Assembly: GCA_000513555.1 (NCBI GenBank)
Contig: ALYD01000002.1
Span: 62,001 to 126,000 of the forward strand
Source of the DNA: Lachnospiraceae bacterium JC7
Lineage (GTDB): Bacteria > Bacillota > Clostridia > Lachnospirales > Lachnospiraceae
Length of the DNA stretch: 64,000 bases
Direction of reading: 5' to 3'
Shown: positions 17,590 through 26,096 of the stretch, piece by piece
How positions within the stretch are numbered: the stretch's first letter is position 1
Layout: every line of letters begins with the position of its first letter
Position numbers and translations under genes: made by a program
Notes under the pieces: model-generated
The model's input: only the letters and a program-made list of their open reading frames with translations
The model's database searches: none
What the model was told of the DNA's origin: nothing

Positions 17590-17631
17590 CAGGTTAGACG
17601 CCCCTAACCAAAATTAGGCACATCTAACCTG
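17590..17631. promoter_or_regulatory. Operator-like dyad at start of nitrogenase-like operon
   Basis: A 42-bp dyad bounded by CAGGTTAGA (17590-17598) and TCTAACCTG (17623-17631), with inner CCTAA/TTAGG. It also contains GGTTAG (17592-17597) facing CTAACC (17604-17609) with a 6-bp gap. These half-sites look like DtxR/IdeR-family iron-regulator boxes (TTAGG-TTAG-CTAA-CCTAA type). Its position at the predicted +1 fits repression. Transcribed, it would also fold as a hairpin. Iron control is inference from the half-sites and the metal-type ABC transporter in the operon. Confidence 0.5.
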
Positions 17632-17667
17632 CGCCAAGATACATCTTTCTTTAATACATGGAGGAAC

Positions 17668-18432
17668 ATGAAAAAAATAGCTATATACGGAAAAGGCGGT
17701 ATAGGTAAATCTACCACCACTTCCAATCTTTCTGCCGCTCTCTCGGAAATGGGGCTTAAGGTCATGCAGATCGGATGTGACCCTAAAGCAGACTCCACCA
17801 AGAATCTCATGGGCGGAAAACGAATTCCCACTGTTCTCGATCAGATCTCCAAAAAAGGTGATGAACTTACACTTGAAGATATAACCTTCACGGGCTATGG
17901 CAACATAATCTGCGTTGAATCCGGCGGTCCTACTCCCGGAATCGGCTGTGCCGGACGAGGCATTATTACAGCCTTCGAAAAGCTTGAGGAGCTTCACGCT
18001 TACGATGTTTATGACCCTGACATAGTTCTTTATGACGTTTTAGGTGATGTTGTTTGCGGCGGTTTTGCCATGCCCATAAGAGGCGGATATGCCGATCAGG
18101 TCATCATAGTGACTTCCGGCGAGATGATGGCACTTTTTGCCGCCGACAATATCTCCCACGCCATCCGGAACTTCGGAAAACGCGGTTATGCCCGGCTGGC
18201 AGGCTACATTCAGAATTCAAGAAATGTGGAAAACGAAGACTCCATCGTCTCACAGGCCGCGTCAGAAAATGATACAGAGGTCCTCTATATAGTTCCCCGT
18301 GACGGAGCGGTTCAGCTTGCTGAAAGTGAAGGAAAAACCGTAATAGAAGCTCTCCCTCAAAGCGAAATGGCTGAACGCTACAGACAGCTGGCCAGAAAGG
18401 TCATGGAGGTGACAGATGCAGTGCTTGTGTAA
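17668..18432 (+). CDS. NifH-like ATPase (nitrogenase reductase homologue)
   Basis: A 254-residue homologue of the nitrogenase Fe protein / BchL family, expected to be a homodimer that passes electrons to the NifD/K-like pair while hydrolysing ATP. Visible: deviant Walker [10 protein letters not shown] (8-16), switch I region CDPKADST (37-44), [4Fe-4S] ligands Cys94 in [13 protein letters not shown] and Cys130 in [16 protein letters not shown]. It is shorter than true NifH (about 275-295). The start follows GGAGGAAC. The stop overlaps the next gene by 17 nt, so translation is coupled. No nifB, nifE, nifN or nifV is in view, so dinitrogen fixation is not implied. The substrate is unknown; homologues of this broad class make bacteriochlorophyll or F430 or reduce organosulfur compounds. 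Confidence 0.88.
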   Translation: MKKIAIYGKGGIGKSTTTSNLSAALSEMGLKVMQIGCDPKADSTKNLMGGKRIPTVLDQISKKGDELTLEDITFTGYGNIICVESGGPTPGIGCAGRGIITAFEKLEELHAYDVYDPDIVLYDVLGDVVCGGFAMPIRGGYADQVIIVTSGEMMALFAADNISHAIRNFGKRGYARLAGYIQNSRNVENEDSIVSQAASENDTEVLYIVPRDGAVQLAESEGKTVIEALPQSEMAERYRQLARKVMEVTDAVLV

Positions 18433-19678
18433 AGGCGGTCTACATTATGATGCGCCAAGTAAGGGTGACTACGGAATATGCCGTATGGGACTCATGGTTC
18501 CCGAAAGCGTAGAGCTTTTTGTGGGCCCTTCTGCCTGCGGAAGACACGGAGCTCTGGGGGCCATAAAAAACGGCTACAAAGACAGGATCTTTTATCTCTA
18601 CCTGAGTCAGAGCGATATCGTCAGCGGCTACGATGACATCATAGGTGATGCTGTAGCAGAGGTCCTTGATACTCTCGAAAAAGCGCCGAAGGTCATCGTC
18701 ATGATATTCACCTGTCTCGACGATCTCATAGGAACAGATCACGAAGCTCTGAAGGAGGCATTGAGCGACAGGTTCCCCGGCATAGTTTTCCAGTCATCCC
18801 ACATGAATCCCATAAAAACAGATACCTCTGAACCCCCTGCTCAGGCGATCCAGAGAGATATCTACAGAACCATAGCTACAGACTTTAAGAACAGAGGCAT
18901 CCGCCCTGAGGATATAAAAAAGGATGCTTTTGTCAATATCCTGGGCGCTTATGAACCGCTTCCCGAAAGCTGTGAGCTTAACCGGATCGCTCCTTTAAAG
19001 CACGTTACCGGCTACTCTTCTTTTTCGGACTTTACAGCTATGGCATCCTCACGCCTTAATCTGGTGCTCACCCCCCTTGGCAGGCTCGCCGCAAAGGATA
19101 TGGAAAAGAATTTTCATATCCCCTATCTCGAAGTTCCTGTAAGCTTCGACCCGGAAGAAATTTCCGAAAGCTATAAGGCCATCTCACAGGCTCTCGGCAT
19201 GGATACTGTACCGGACTTTGAAGCAGACAGACGGGCTGCGGAAATTGCAGTGGAAAGAACCAGAGCTCTGGTGGGAGACCTTCCAATCATAGTAGACTCC
19301 TCTGCCACCTATCACCCCTTCGGAATGGCGCAGGCGCTTCTCGGTTTCGGTTTCAATGTCATCCGCGTTGAAGCCGAGGCGGTCATAAAAAGCGATGAAG
19401 ACCATATGGAATGGATAAGGGCAAATCATCCTGAGGTGGAATTCTACAGACCCGATTCCTGCGAAGCGGTGCTCTTCGATCACAGACTCACAGAAAGTCT
19501 CTCCATCGGAATACAGGCCGCATATATGGCGAAATCCCGTTATATCGCAGATATGTTCGCAGACCTTCAGATGTTCGGCTATGACGGAATCGTTTCACTT
19601 ATGAGACGAATCACAGAAGCTTATCAGAACCCCCGGGACCTGAAACAATTGATCAATGAATATGGATTGGTAATTTAA
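18416..19678 (+). CDS. NifD-like nitrogenase component 1 homologue
   Basis: 420 residues, related to the alpha subunit of nitrogenase-type oxidoreductases. Three Cys occupy the places of the P-cluster ligands: Cys22 (GICRMG), Cys41 (GPSACGRHG, like GPxGCG of NifD) and Cys100 ([11 protein letters not shown], like ECPxGLIGDD). Cys3 and Cys5 at the N-terminus are extra. The NifD ligands to FeMo-cofactor are not recognisable, and the protein is shorter than NifD (about 480). It overlaps the NifH-like gene and abuts the next gene (TAA followed directly by ATG). It probably forms a heterodimer or heterotetramer with the next product, sharing an iron-sulfur cluster. Confidence 0.85.
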   Translation: MQCLCKGGLHYDAPSKGDYGICRMGLMVPESVELFVGPSACGRHGALGAIKNGYKDRIFYLYLSQSDIVSGYDDIIGDAVAEVLDTLEKAPKVIVMIFTCLDDLIGTDHEALKEALSDRFPGIVFQSSHMNPIKTDTSEPPAQAIQRDIYRTIATDFKNRGIRPEDIKKDAFVNILGAYEPLPESCELNRIAPLKHVTGYSSFSDFTAMASSRLNLVLTPLGRLAAKDMEKNFHIPYLEVPVSFDPEEISESYKAISQALGMDTVPDFEADRRAAEIAVERTRALVGDLPIIVDSSATYHPFGMAQALLGFGFNVIRVEAEAVIKSDEDHMEWIRANHPEVEFYRPDSCEAVLFDHRLTESLSIGIQAAYMAKSRYIADMFADLQMFGYDGIVSLMRRITEAYQNPRDLKQLINEYGLVI

Positions 19679-21013
19679 ATGGCACAACTATGTTTGTATT
19701 TACCTCCCTTTTCACCGGATTATTCCGGTGCGGGAGCAATGTTATTTGACCTCAATGCCCTGACCGTCATGCATGACGCCGGGGGCTGTACAGGCAATTA
19801 TACCGGCCACGATGAGCCCAGATGGTATGACTCAAAGGCTACCGTATTCTGCTCCGGCCTCCGCATGATAGATGCGATAATGGGCAATGACCAGAAGCTT
19901 AAGGACAATGTCTGCGCCGCCATAAAAACATTAAACCCTGAATTCGTGGCTCTGGTAGGAAGCCCTGTTCCCATGGTCATCGGTATGGACCTAAAGGGAC
20001 TTGCGCATGAGATCGAATCAGAGACAGGTATCCCTGCCATCGGAATCGAAACCACCGGAACAGACTACTACGATGCAGGCGCCTTTAAGGCGGCTAAAGC
20101 CCTCCTTGATAAGTTTTGTCCACCGGAAACAACGATAACACCTCCCTCTGCTACAGATGCGGATACTTATGAACTTTCCGGAACACTTCATTACAACATC
20201 CTGGGTGCAACTCCTCTCGATTACGAAAGGACTGAGGACCTCGACCACCTTCAGGATGTCCTGAACAGAAGCGGATTTTCTCTGATCGCCCGCCCGGGAT
20301 ACGGCTATGATCTCCGGCAGCTCAGAAATATGGGGCAGGCTAATGTAAATATCGCAGTCTCACATGCCGGTTTCCTCACTGCAAAGTACATGGAAAAGAA
20401 ATACGGCATCCCCTATCTCTGCGGCGTTCCATTGGGAGAAAAGAATCTGGATTTATATGCGGAAAGACTTAAGGAAGTGGCTCTAAGCAGGGAATCGGAA
20501 ATGTTCTTTTCGGAATCTTTTCCCGATACTCCTGCATCGACCATAAAGGCTTACTCTGGTAAATGTACCGGCTCACATAAAGAGACCTGCTCATGCCGAA
20601 AGACCGGTTCTTGTGGAAAAACAGACTCTTGCGGCGACAAAATGAACGCCCTCATCATCGGTGACCAGATCATAAGTGAATCTCTGAAACACTATTTCAG
20701 GGATCATCTTGAGGTCACAGTGGGATGCATCTTCACTCCTGACAGGGACATCCCTTCCTCTTCCGTTCTTAACCTAAAGAATGAGAAGGAAATAAAGAAA
20801 GCCCTCTGTGATGAAAGATACAGCGTGATCATAGCGGATCCTCTGTTTGAAAAGCTTCTTCCGAAAAATCATAAAAAGCTTTTCCTGCCACTTCCTCAAT
20901 ATGCCGTTTCCGGTGATATCTACCACAAAGATGCAAAACCGTTTCTCGGTAAATATTTCGACGATCTGCTTCGAAATTCCCCCCATACAAGCTATAAATC
21001 ATACAAGCCATAA
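19679..21013 (+). CDS. NifK-like nitrogenase component 1 homologue with Cys-rich insert
   Basis: 444 residues. The N-terminal part matches the nitrogenase component 1 fold: GGCTGNYTGHDEPRW with Cys37 in the place of the central P-cluster ligand, then YDSKATVFCSGLRMIDAIMG. Cys5 could be the first ligand. The third ligand, normally a Cys before the IGDD motif, is replaced by SPVPMVIGMD, so the cluster must be bound asymmetrically. A short segment with five Cys (296-318, metallothionein-like spacing) divides the main domain from a C-terminal alpha/beta part beginning MNALIIGDQ. The Cys-rich segment may bind a metal or cluster, or be a flexible linker. It is followed after 10 bp by the transporter genes. 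Confidence 0.82.
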   Translation: MAQLCLYLPPFSPDYSGAGAMLFDLNALTVMHDAGGCTGNYTGHDEPRWYDSKATVFCSGLRMIDAIMGNDQKLKDNVCAAIKTLNPEFVALVGSPVPMVIGMDLKGLAHEIESETGIPAIGIETTGTDYYDAGAFKAAKALLDKFCPPETTITPPSATDADTYELSGTLHYNILGATPLDYERTEDLDHLQDVLNRSGFSLIARPGYGYDLRQLRNMGQANVNIAVSHAGFLTAKYMEKKYGIPYLCGVPLGEKNLDLYAERLKEVALSRESEMFFSESFPDTPASTIKAYSGKCTGSHKETCSCRKTGSCGKTDSCGDKMNALIIGDQIISESLKHYFRDHLEVTVGCIFTPDRDIPSSSVLNLKNEKEIKKALCDERYSVIIADPLFEKLLPKNHKKLFLPLPQYAVSGDIYHKDAKPFLGKYFDDLLRNSPHTSYKSYKP

Positions 21014-21023
21014 GGAGAAAACA

Positions 21024-22259
21024 ATGAAAAAAAATCTTTATTTAACTCTTGCCCTCGCCGGCATGCTTGCACTCACAGGATGCGGCAATGCTTCCAACGA
21101 AGTTCCTGCGGCCGGATCCGAATCTTCCTCAACGGCAGCCAGTGAAGCTGCCTCCTCAGACGCTGCGGCAGAGAATGCATCTGATGAAACCGAAGCTGAT
21201 GTAACAGACTCTGCATCTGATTCCACAGATACTATCACCGTCACAGACATGAACGGCAGAGAGGTAACTGTTCCCAAGAATCCGGACAGCGTTGTCCTCA
21301 CAGCTCTTCCTCTTCCCAGCATCTACGCTCTTACAGGTGCACCTGTAGAAAATCTGAAGGGTATACATCCGGGCTCAACAAGTGCCATCGAGAACAGCAT
21401 CATGGGTTCCATGTATCCGGACCTCGTAGGAATCGCAGACAACTTCGTGGAAGGTCAGGACATAAATGTAGAGGAACTTCTGAAGATCGATCCTGACGTA
21501 GTCATCTACTGGGGAGAATATGAAAATCAGTATGAAGCATTAAAATCAGTGAACATCCCGGCTGTTGGCGTCTTCGGCGAAAAGGGCGGCAATGTTGTAG
21601 CCACACTTAAGACCTGGGTAGGCATCATGGGACAGCTTTTCGGAACAACAGGAAACACCGACAAGGTGATCGATTATGCAAATGAAGCGCTCAAGGAGGT
21701 CAACGAAAAGGTCTCAACTTTATCTGACGAAGAAAAGCCAAAGGTTCTCTACCTTTATAATCACAGCAAGGAGCAGATCTCCGCATCCGGTTCAGGTTTC
21801 TACGGCGGCTTCTGGATCGACGCAGCCGGCGGCAACAATGTTGCTAAGGAGATCGAGAATTTCGGCGATGTAAACATGGAGCAGATCTATGAATGGGATC
21901 CTGACATCATTATCCTGACCACTTTCACAGAGACCATGCCTGATGATCTCTACAACAACAGTATCGACGGACAGGACTGGTCACAGGTTTCTGCTGTAAA
22001 GAACGGCAAGGTCTACAAGGAGCCCCTGGGCGTTTACCGCTGGTATGTTCCATGCGGAGACACACCTCTCATGGTCAAGTGGATGGCACAGACTCTTCAT
22101 CCTGAGCTCTTCGACTACGACATGATCGACGAGATAAAGAAGTATTACAAGGAGTTCTATGACTATGACGTGACTGATGAGCAGGCTCAGGGCATACTCG
22201 ATGCATCACCTGAAGCTGCCAAGGGAACAAGCTGGAACGCTACAAGATCGGGTAAGTAA
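21024..22259 (+). CDS. Substrate-binding lipoprotein, FecB/BtuF type
   Basis: 411 residues. The start at 21024 follows AAGGAG, 10 bp after the NifK-like stop. The signal peptide ends in lipobox LALTGC with the lipidated Cys at residue 20. A Ser/Ala/Glu-rich linker runs to about residue 70. The periplasmic-binding-protein 2 (TroA-like) fold then begins with ITVTDMNGREVTVPKNPDSVV, typical of iron-siderophore, haem and cobalamin receptors, with the characteristic IDPDVVIYW block. It should capture an iron chelate, tetrapyrrole/corrinoid or similar metal complex at the surface for the next two gene products. Its tight link to the nitrogenase-like genes suggests the ligand is a substrate or cofactor precursor of that enzyme. 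Confidence 0.87.
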   Translation: MKKNLYLTLALAGMLALTGCGNASNEVPAAGSESSSTAASEAASSDAAAENASDETEADVTDSASDSTDTITVTDMNGREVTVPKNPDSVVLTALPLPSIYALTGAPVENLKGIHPGSTSAIENSIMGSMYPDLVGIADNFVEGQDINVEELLKIDPDVVIYWGEYENQYEALKSVNIPAVGVFGEKGGNVVATLKTWVGIMGQLFGTTGNTDKVIDYANEALKEVNEKVSTLSDEEKPKVLYLYNHSKEQISASGSGFYGGFWIDAAGGNNVAKEIENFGDVNMEQIYEWDPDIIILTTFTETMPDDLYNNSIDGQDWSQVSAVKNGKVYKEPLGVYRWYVPCGDTPLMVKWMAQTLHPELFDYDMIDEIKKYYKEFYDYDVTDEQAQGILDASPEAAKGTSWNATRSGK

Positions 22260-22264
22260 CAGAT

Positions 22265-23269
22265 ATGAACAGAGATAAACGTTTCAGGCTTATCTTCTGT
22301 ATGGCTGCAATTATCACACTTATGGTGATAGTTGCAGCTTTGTGCATCGGAAGATACACCATATCCGCAGGGGATGTCATCACATATCTTATTTCCGGCA
22401 GGGAAAATGACCCCATGCTGAAAACTCTCATGTGGGGTGTCCGTATACCGAGAGTCATCATTGCCTTCATCACCGGAGCCGGACTTTCAGTATCCGGTGT
22501 GGCTCTGCAGGCCATGTTCGGTAACCCCCTGGTAAGCACCCATGTTCTGGGCGTCTCCTACAGCGCCGGCTTCGGTGCAGCCCTTGGTATACTGCTTTTC
22601 TCCCACTTCGCCTATGTGGAGACATTCTCCATGATATTCGGATTCATAGGAATGTGCCTTACCTACATCATCAGCAGAAAAAAGGACACAAACAGCACTC
22701 TGATGCTGGTTCTTTCAGGCATCATCGTCGGGTCAGTTTTTGAAGCATTGACATCCTTCATAAAGTATATTGCAGACCCCGAGCAGAAGCTCCCTTCCAT
22801 CACTTACTGGCTCATGGGCAGTATGGCAGGCTCATCCATGTCTGATGTGCTCTACGCTCTCCCGCTAATCGGTACTTCCGTGCTGATCCTGTGGCTTTTC
22901 AGATGGAGGCTCAATGTCATTTCCCTTTCCGAAGATGAAGCCAAGTCACTGGGCGTAGACCTGAAGACTACCCGGATCATCATTGTCATCACTACCACCG
23001 TCATAGCGGCTTCAGTAGTGTCCATGTGCGGGGTCATTTCCTTTGTGGGACTTGCCATACCCCATCTCACCCGTATGCTGGTGGGCAATGATCACAGGCA
23101 GCTCCTTCCCATGAGCATACTGACAGGCGCCACATACATGATAATCATCGATACCAGCGCCCGGAGTCTCACAGCCGCCGAGATCCCTCTGTCCATACTT
23201 ACCGCACTTATAGGAGCTCCGATCTTCGCACTTATGCTCCGCAGAACAGGAGGTGCATGGAATGCTTAA
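22265..23269 (+). CDS. FecCD-family ABC permease
   Basis: 334 residues with about ten hydrophobic segments and the FecCD/BtuC family blocks: RIPRVIIAFITGAGLSVSGVALQAMFGNPL near 58-90, and ISFVGLAIPHLTRMLVGNDHR near 255. It forms a homodimeric channel for an iron-chelate or cobalamin-type ligand. It starts 5 bp after the binding-protein gene and overlaps the ATPase gene by 8 bp. No strong Shine-Dalgarno is seen, which suggests translational coupling. Confidence 0.9.
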   Translation: MNRDKRFRLIFCMAAIITLMVIVAALCIGRYTISAGDVITYLISGRENDPMLKTLMWGVRIPRVIIAFITGAGLSVSGVALQAMFGNPLVSTHVLGVSYSAGFGAALGILLFSHFAYVETFSMIFGFIGMCLTYIISRKKDTNSTLMLVLSGIIVGSVFEALTSFIKYIADPEQKLPSITYWLMGSMAGSSMSDVLYALPLIGTSVLILWLFRWRLNVISLSEDEAKSLGVDLKTTRIIIVITTTVIAASVVSMCGVISFVGLAIPHLTRMLVGNDHRQLLPMSILTGATYMIIIDTSARSLTAAEIPLSILTALIGAPIFALMLRRTGGAWNA

Positions 23270-24092
23270 GGCATCAAACTTGTGTTTTTCATATAAAAAA
23301 CAGGGACCTTTCCTTTTTGAAGACCTTTCCTTTGAACTGGAAAGAGGCTCAACTCTGGCCATACTGGGACCAAACGGCGCAGGCAAGACCACTCTGCTCC
23401 GCTGTCTTATGAATTTTCTGTCCCTGAGGAAGGGAAATGTAAGTCTCTTTGATAAACCGGTTTCCGGAATGAACGAAAAAGAATTCTGGAAATATATAAG
23501 CTATGTTCCTCAGGCAAAAAAGCTTGTATTCGGATACAGTGCCATCGATATGGTTGTCATGGGGCTTTCACAGAATATAGGGATCGGAATGACTCCCAAA
23601 AGATCGGACTACGAAAAAGCCCATGAGCTTCTCCGTCAGTTCGGAATATCCGCTATCGCTGAACAGTCCTGCAACACCCTGAGCGGCGGCCAGCTGCAGA
23701 TGGTCCTTATCGCAAGAGCACTTATAAAGGAGCCGGAGCTTCTCATCATGGACGAGCCGGAATCAGGACTCGATATGAAGAATCAGATGATAGTTCTGGA
23801 GACCATAGAAGCTCTTTCCAGAAAGAATCTCTCCATAATCATAAATACCCACTATCCCGATCATGCCCTGCGATGTGCGGACAAGACCCTGCTCCTAGGA
23901 AGATCAGGTTTCCTCTTCGGCGATACCGGAGATGTGATAACAGAAAGCAACATACGGGATTATTTCGGTGTGGAAGCTCATATCACCCACACCTCCTTCA
24001 ACGGAAGAAGCTATCAGGGCATAGTTCCCATGGAGCTGGTGGATGGACATGAGTCTGATAAGATCCGAAATTTTATTAAACATACTGCCTGA
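23262..24092 (+). CDS. ABC transporter ATPase, FecE/BtuD type
   Basis: 276 residues from the ATG at 23262, chosen because AGGAGG lies 7 bp before it (a GTG at 23253 is possible). Walker A GPNGAGKTT near 36-44, Q-loop near 88, signature TLSGGQLQM near 142, Walker B LLIMDEP near 162, and the H-loop in INTHYPDH near 195. It energises the FecCD-type permease. Last gene of the nitrogenase-like operon; a strong terminator follows at once. Confidence 0.92.
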   Translation: MLKASNLCFSYKKQGPFLFEDLSFELERGSTLAILGPNGAGKTTLLRCLMNFLSLRKGNVSLFDKPVSGMNEKEFWKYISYVPQAKKLVFGYSAIDMVVMGLSQNIGIGMTPKRSDYEKAHELLRQFGISAIAEQSCNTLSGGQLQMVLIARALIKEPELLIMDEPESGLDMKNQMIVLETIEALSRKNLSIIINTHYPDHALRCADKTLLLGRSGFLFGDTGDVITESNIRDYFGVEAHITHTSFNGRSYQGIVPMELVDGHESDKIRNFIKHTA

Positions 24093-24093
24093 A

Positions 24094-24130
24094 AAAAAGA
24101 AGGATGATGCTATGCATCATCCTTCTTTTT
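24094..24130. terminator. Bidirectional terminator after the nitrogenase-like operon
   Basis: A perfect 16-17 bp stem (AAAAGAAGGATGATGC with GCATCATCCTTCTTTT) around TAT and flanked by A and T runs. It ends both the rightward operon and leftward glnS. Confidence 0.9.
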
Positions 24131-24156
24131 AATTCTTTCGGTAATAGTATGTCACA

Positions 24157-25863
24157 TCAATTCTGTGCAGGAAGCTTGAAGGAAGACTTCAGTCCTACAA
24201 CTCTGTTATATACAGGATGTCCTTCTGTTGAATCCTTGCTGTCCACGCAGAAGAAACCGTTACGAACGAACTGGAAGCTGTCATAAGGCTTAACATCCAT
24301 AAGCTCAGGCTCAACCATGCAGTTTGTAACTGTGGTAAGTGAGTTAGGATTGAAGTTAAGGGTTCCGTCATCGTTGAGCTTGCCCTTCTCTTCGTCTATA
24401 AGCTGCTCATAGAGACGTACTGTCACCTGACCTGCGGTAGGAGCATTGACCCAGTGAATGGTTCCCTTTACCTTACGTCCCTCAAATCCTGAGCCTGACT
24501 TGGTCTCAGGGTCATAAGTACAGTGAACAACAGTAACATTGCCATCAGCATCAGTCTCATAGGACTCAGCCTTTACAAAATATGCAGACATGAGACGAAC
24601 CTCATTGCCGACATAAAGTCTCTTGTACTTCTTTGGAGGATCGATCATGAAATCATCTCTCTCGATGTAAAGCTCTCTGGAGAAAGGAACCTCACGGCTA
24701 CCAAGCTCCTCATTCTCAAGGTTGTTAGGAACTGTGAGCATCTCTGTCTCACCTTCCGGATAGTTATCGATAACGAGCTTGATAGGATCGATAACAGCCA
24801 TCATACGCTTATCCTTAAGCTTCAGATCCTCTCTTATGCAGTACTCAAGAAGTGAGTAATCAGAGCTTGAGTTTGCCTTTGAAATACCTGAAAGCTCAAC
24901 GAACATACGGATAGATGCAGGTGTATATCCACGTCTTCTGAGAGCCGCGATGGTTACGAGACGAGGATCATCCCATCCGTCTACGACACCGTCCTCAACC
25001 AGCTTCTTGATATATCTCTTACCTGTAACAACGTTTGTAAGGTAAAGCTTTGCGAACTCGATCTGTCTGGGAGGATTCTCAAAATCACAATGCTGAACTA
25101 CCCAGTCATAGAGAGGTCTGTGGTCCTCAAACTCAAGAGTACAGATAGAATGTGTGATACCCTCAACAGCATCCTCGATAGGATGAGCGAAATCATACAT
25201 AGGATAGATGCACCACTTGTCACCTGTGTTGTGATGATGCATGTGAGCTACACGGTAGATGATCGGATCTCTCATGTTGAGGTTGGGAGAAGCCATATCG
25301 ATCTTCGCACGAAGAGTAAGTGTTCCGTCCTCATACTTTCCTGCCTTCATATCGCGGAAAAGCTGGAGGTTCTCCTCTACGCTTCTGTTACGGTTAGGTG
25401 ACTCCTTACCCGGTGTTGTGAAATCGCCTCTGAACTCTGTGATCTGCTCTGCTGTAAGATCATCAACGAAAGCAAGTCCCTTGTTGATAAGAAGCTCTGC
25501 CTTCTCATACATGATATCGAAATAATCTGATGCAAAGTAAACTCTGTTCTCAAACTCTGCACCGAGCCACTCTACGTCTCTCTTGATGGCATCTACAAAC
25601 TCTGTCTTTTCCTTCATAGGGTTTGTATCATCAAAACGGAGATTGAACTTTCCGCCATACTCCTTGGCAAGTCCTGAATTCAGGATTATGGACTTTGCAT
25701 GACCGATATGGAGATATCCGTTAGGCTCCGGAGGGAATCTTGTCTGCACATGATCGTAAACACCCTCTGCAAGATCCTTGTCGATCTCTCGCTCGATAAA
25801 ATGCTTGGATTCCTGTGGCTTTACCTCAAGCTCTCCATTTTCTTTTCTAATTTCCTCAGACAT
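24157..25863 (-). CDS. glnS: Glutaminyl-tRNA synthetase
   Basis: Charges tRNA-Gln directly with glutamine. 568 residues from the ATG at 25863, which follows GAGGAGG; an in-frame ATG 15 bp upstream is less likely. The class I signature is [14 protein letters not shown] near residue 45; a VTGKRYI segment stands in the KMSKS position. GlnRS-specific blocks follow: [24 protein letters not shown] and the two C-terminal beta-barrel anticodon domains ([18 protein letters not shown]). Many Firmicutes lack GlnRS and use the amidotransferase route, so its presence is informative. It has its own promoter and a leader hairpin like those of the nitrogen genes. Confidence 0.96.
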   Translation of the reverse strand: MSEEIRKENGELEVKPQESKHFIEREIDKDLAEGVYDHVQTRFPPEPNGYLHIGHAKSIILNSGLAKEYGGKFNLRFDDTNPMKEKTEFVDAIKRDVEWLGAEFENRVYFASDYFDIMYEKAELLINKGLAFVDDLTAEQITEFRGDFTTPGKESPNRNRSVEENLQLFRDMKAGKYEDGTLTLRAKIDMASPNLNMRDPIIYRVAHMHHHNTGDKWCIYPMYDFAHPIEDAVEGITHSICTLEFEDHRPLYDWVVQHCDFENPPRQIEFAKLYLTNVVTGKRYIKKLVEDGVVDGWDDPRLVTIAALRRRGYTPASIRMFVELSGISKANSSSDYSLLEYCIREDLKLKDKRMMAVIDPIKLVIDNYPEGETEMLTVPNNLENEELGSREVPFSRELYIERDDFMIDPPKKYKRLYVGNEVRLMSAYFVKAESYETDADGNVTVVHCTYDPETKSGSGFEGRKVKGTIHWVNAPTAGQVTVRLYEQLIDEEKGKLNDDGTLNFNPNSLTTVTNCMVEPELMDVKPYDSFQFVRNGFFCVDSKDSTEGHPVYNRVVGLKSSFKLPAQN

Positions 25864-25885
25864 ATCCGTCCTCCTCAAAACTAAA

Positions 25886-25931
25886 GCCAGACCGCTGAAA
25901 CTAACCGCTCAGTCGATCTGGCGTTATTATA
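25886..25931 (-). promoter_or_regulatory. glnS: glnS -10 element and leader hairpin
   Basis: TATAAT at 25926-25931 is followed immediately by a hairpin with basal arms GCCAGA and TCTGGC (25886-25922), an internal loop and an apical CTGA/TCAG stem, then a T-rich CTTTAGTTTT stretch. The same layout occurs before dapL, asnB and glnA. The -35 region does not match consensus. Confidence 0.5.
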
Positions 25932-25944
25932 CATAAACGATATC

Positions 25945-25961
25945 GGAACGCTTAGCGTTCC
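25945..25961. promoter_or_regulatory. Palindrome at -35 region of glnS promoter
   Basis: A 17-bp palindrome, GGAACGC-TTA-GCGTTCC (8-bp arms around one central base), covers the place where the glnS -35 element should be. No T-run follows on either strand, so a protein-binding operator is more likely than a terminator. Confidence 0.4.
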
Positions 25962-26096
25962 AAATTTCCTAGATTTTACAACTTTTCTGATATATTCGCA
26001 AGATAGAACTTTGAAAGGGACGGCAACAGCTCATGCCGCCTGCATCAAATACCGGAACCGAAGCCCCGGCGCTTACGAAAATCATCCGTCATTCCA

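Noticed and set aside
17668-21013. True nitrogen-fixing nifHDK
   Set aside because: Subunits are short, FeMo-cofactor ligands are not recognisable, one cluster Cys is missing in the K-like protein and no cofactor-assembly genes are present.
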